Shown piece by piece: positions 5,276 to 5,587 of a stretch of 5,587 bases of DNA. The DNA comes from an uncultured Roseburia sp. (lineage in GTDB: Bacteria > Bacillota > Clostridia > Lachnospirales > Lachnospiraceae): assembly GCA_945928585.1 (NCBI GenBank), contig CAMENQ010000173.1, forward strand, positions 1 through 5,587, read 5' to 3'. The position numbers were made by a program, and so were the translations under genes. Positions within the stretch are counted from its first letter, which is position 1; each line of letters opens with the position of its first letter. Under the pieces are notes generated by a model. That model saw only the letters and a list, made by a program, of their open reading frames with translations, was not told where the DNA came from and searched no databases.

Positions 5276-5587
5276 ATGAAGATTGAATCGAAGACACTTA
5301 ACAAGGAAATTGAAGTAGAAGCTTATGATGTGGTAACGGAAGATGGCCGCGTTCTCAAAAGATTATCATTAGCTACATTGCTTGGCATTCAGATTGAGAA
5401 TAACATTCAGGTTGAAAGTGAGCTGCTAAGTTCACCGGTTTTTGCGGAGAATCTTATTTGGGTAGCATTTAAAGCAAGAGCAACTGTAAACGGTCGCACA
5501 AGCGAGCGTGTAGGTTCAGTACAGTATGTTCCGTCTGATTCAGGCATGACTAATATCAAGGGAACAATACAGATGCAGAATGTAATG
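5276..5587 (+). CDS. Hypothetical protein, N-terminal 104 residues (3'-truncated by window)
   Basis: The frame is open from ATG at 5276 to the window edge, exactly 104 codons. The start is fixed by AAAGGAGG at 5261-5268, seven bases upstream. There is no signal peptide or membrane segment, so the protein is probably cytoplasmic. I do not recognise the family with confidence. The pattern around residues 62-82 (WVAFKARATVNGRTSERVGSV) and the following Gln/Met-rich helix start recall Rad52-like or phage-type single-strand annealing proteins, in which a strand with 'ARA..nGr..e..Gs' precedes a conserved helix. The informative C-terminal part is cut off, so this is only a guess. Codon use is slightly less AT-biased than in the sigma gene (more CGC, GGC, CGT, CTG), consistent with good expression or a different origin. 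A 230-base leader with an inverted repeat precedes it. No clear promoter hexamers are visible. Confidence 0.8.
   Translation, partial: MKIESKTLNKEIEVEAYDVVTEDGRVLKRLSLATLLGIQIENNIQVESELLSSPVFAENLIWVAFKARATVNGRTSERVGSVQYVPSDSGMTNIKGTIQMQNVM

Noticed and set aside
1..5587. CRISPR array, tRNA gene or insertion sequence
   Set aside because: I saw no regularly spaced direct repeats, no tRNA T-arm and acceptor pattern, and no transposase fragment or terminal repeats with target duplication.

Overview
The window is AT-rich DNA with strong AAGGAGG-type ribosome binding sites, T-tract terminators and A/T-ending codons. This suggests a low-GC Firmicute. The one-piece sigma factor with a membrane segment and a large C-terminal domain makes a Lachnospiraceae-type gut or rumen clostridium most likely, but this is inference from style and not from a marker gene.

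Layout from left to right. (1) 1-436, + strand: the 3' end of a HerA/FtsK-type P-loop ATPase gene. (2) A hairpin at 449-478 with a T-run on both sides serves this gene and the convergent gene after it. (3) 500-1360, - strand: a secreted transglutaminase-like (papain-fold) protein with an intact Cys-His-Asp triad. (4) 1361-1691: a divergent AT-rich control region. Its clearest promoter is an extended -10 at 1598-1606, pointing right. (5) 1692-1863, + strand: a small reading frame that ends in a 4-base ATGA overlap with the next gene. It has no canonical start in its own frame, but a good ATG and ribosome binding site sit one frame away. (6) 1860-4340, + strand: an 826-residue protein joining an ECF-type sigma factor to a transmembrane helix and a beta-propeller/WG-like C-terminal domain of about 500 residues. 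(7) A strong terminator at 4351-4404. (8) 4457-5043: no gene, but dense in hairpins and visibly richer in G+C than its flanks. Two GAAA tetraloops and a G-U pair that exist only on the - strand indicate a large structured RNA transcribed leftward. (9) 5131-5173: an inverted repeat in the leader of the last gene. (10) 5276-5587, + strand: the start of an unrecognised gene that runs off the window.

How the parts may work together (inference): the sigma protein looks like a self-contained sensor. Its extracellular domain would hold the sigma domains at the membrane, and its divergent neighbour, the secreted transglutaminase-like protein, is a natural candidate for its regulon. The large RNA is a separate unit between the sigma terminator and the last gene. 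It is the most promising undescribed element here. It has no protein-coding explanation, and its size resembles the big ornate RNAs of Firmicutes and their phages (ROOL and GOLLD classes), though I cannot assign it to either from sequence memory.
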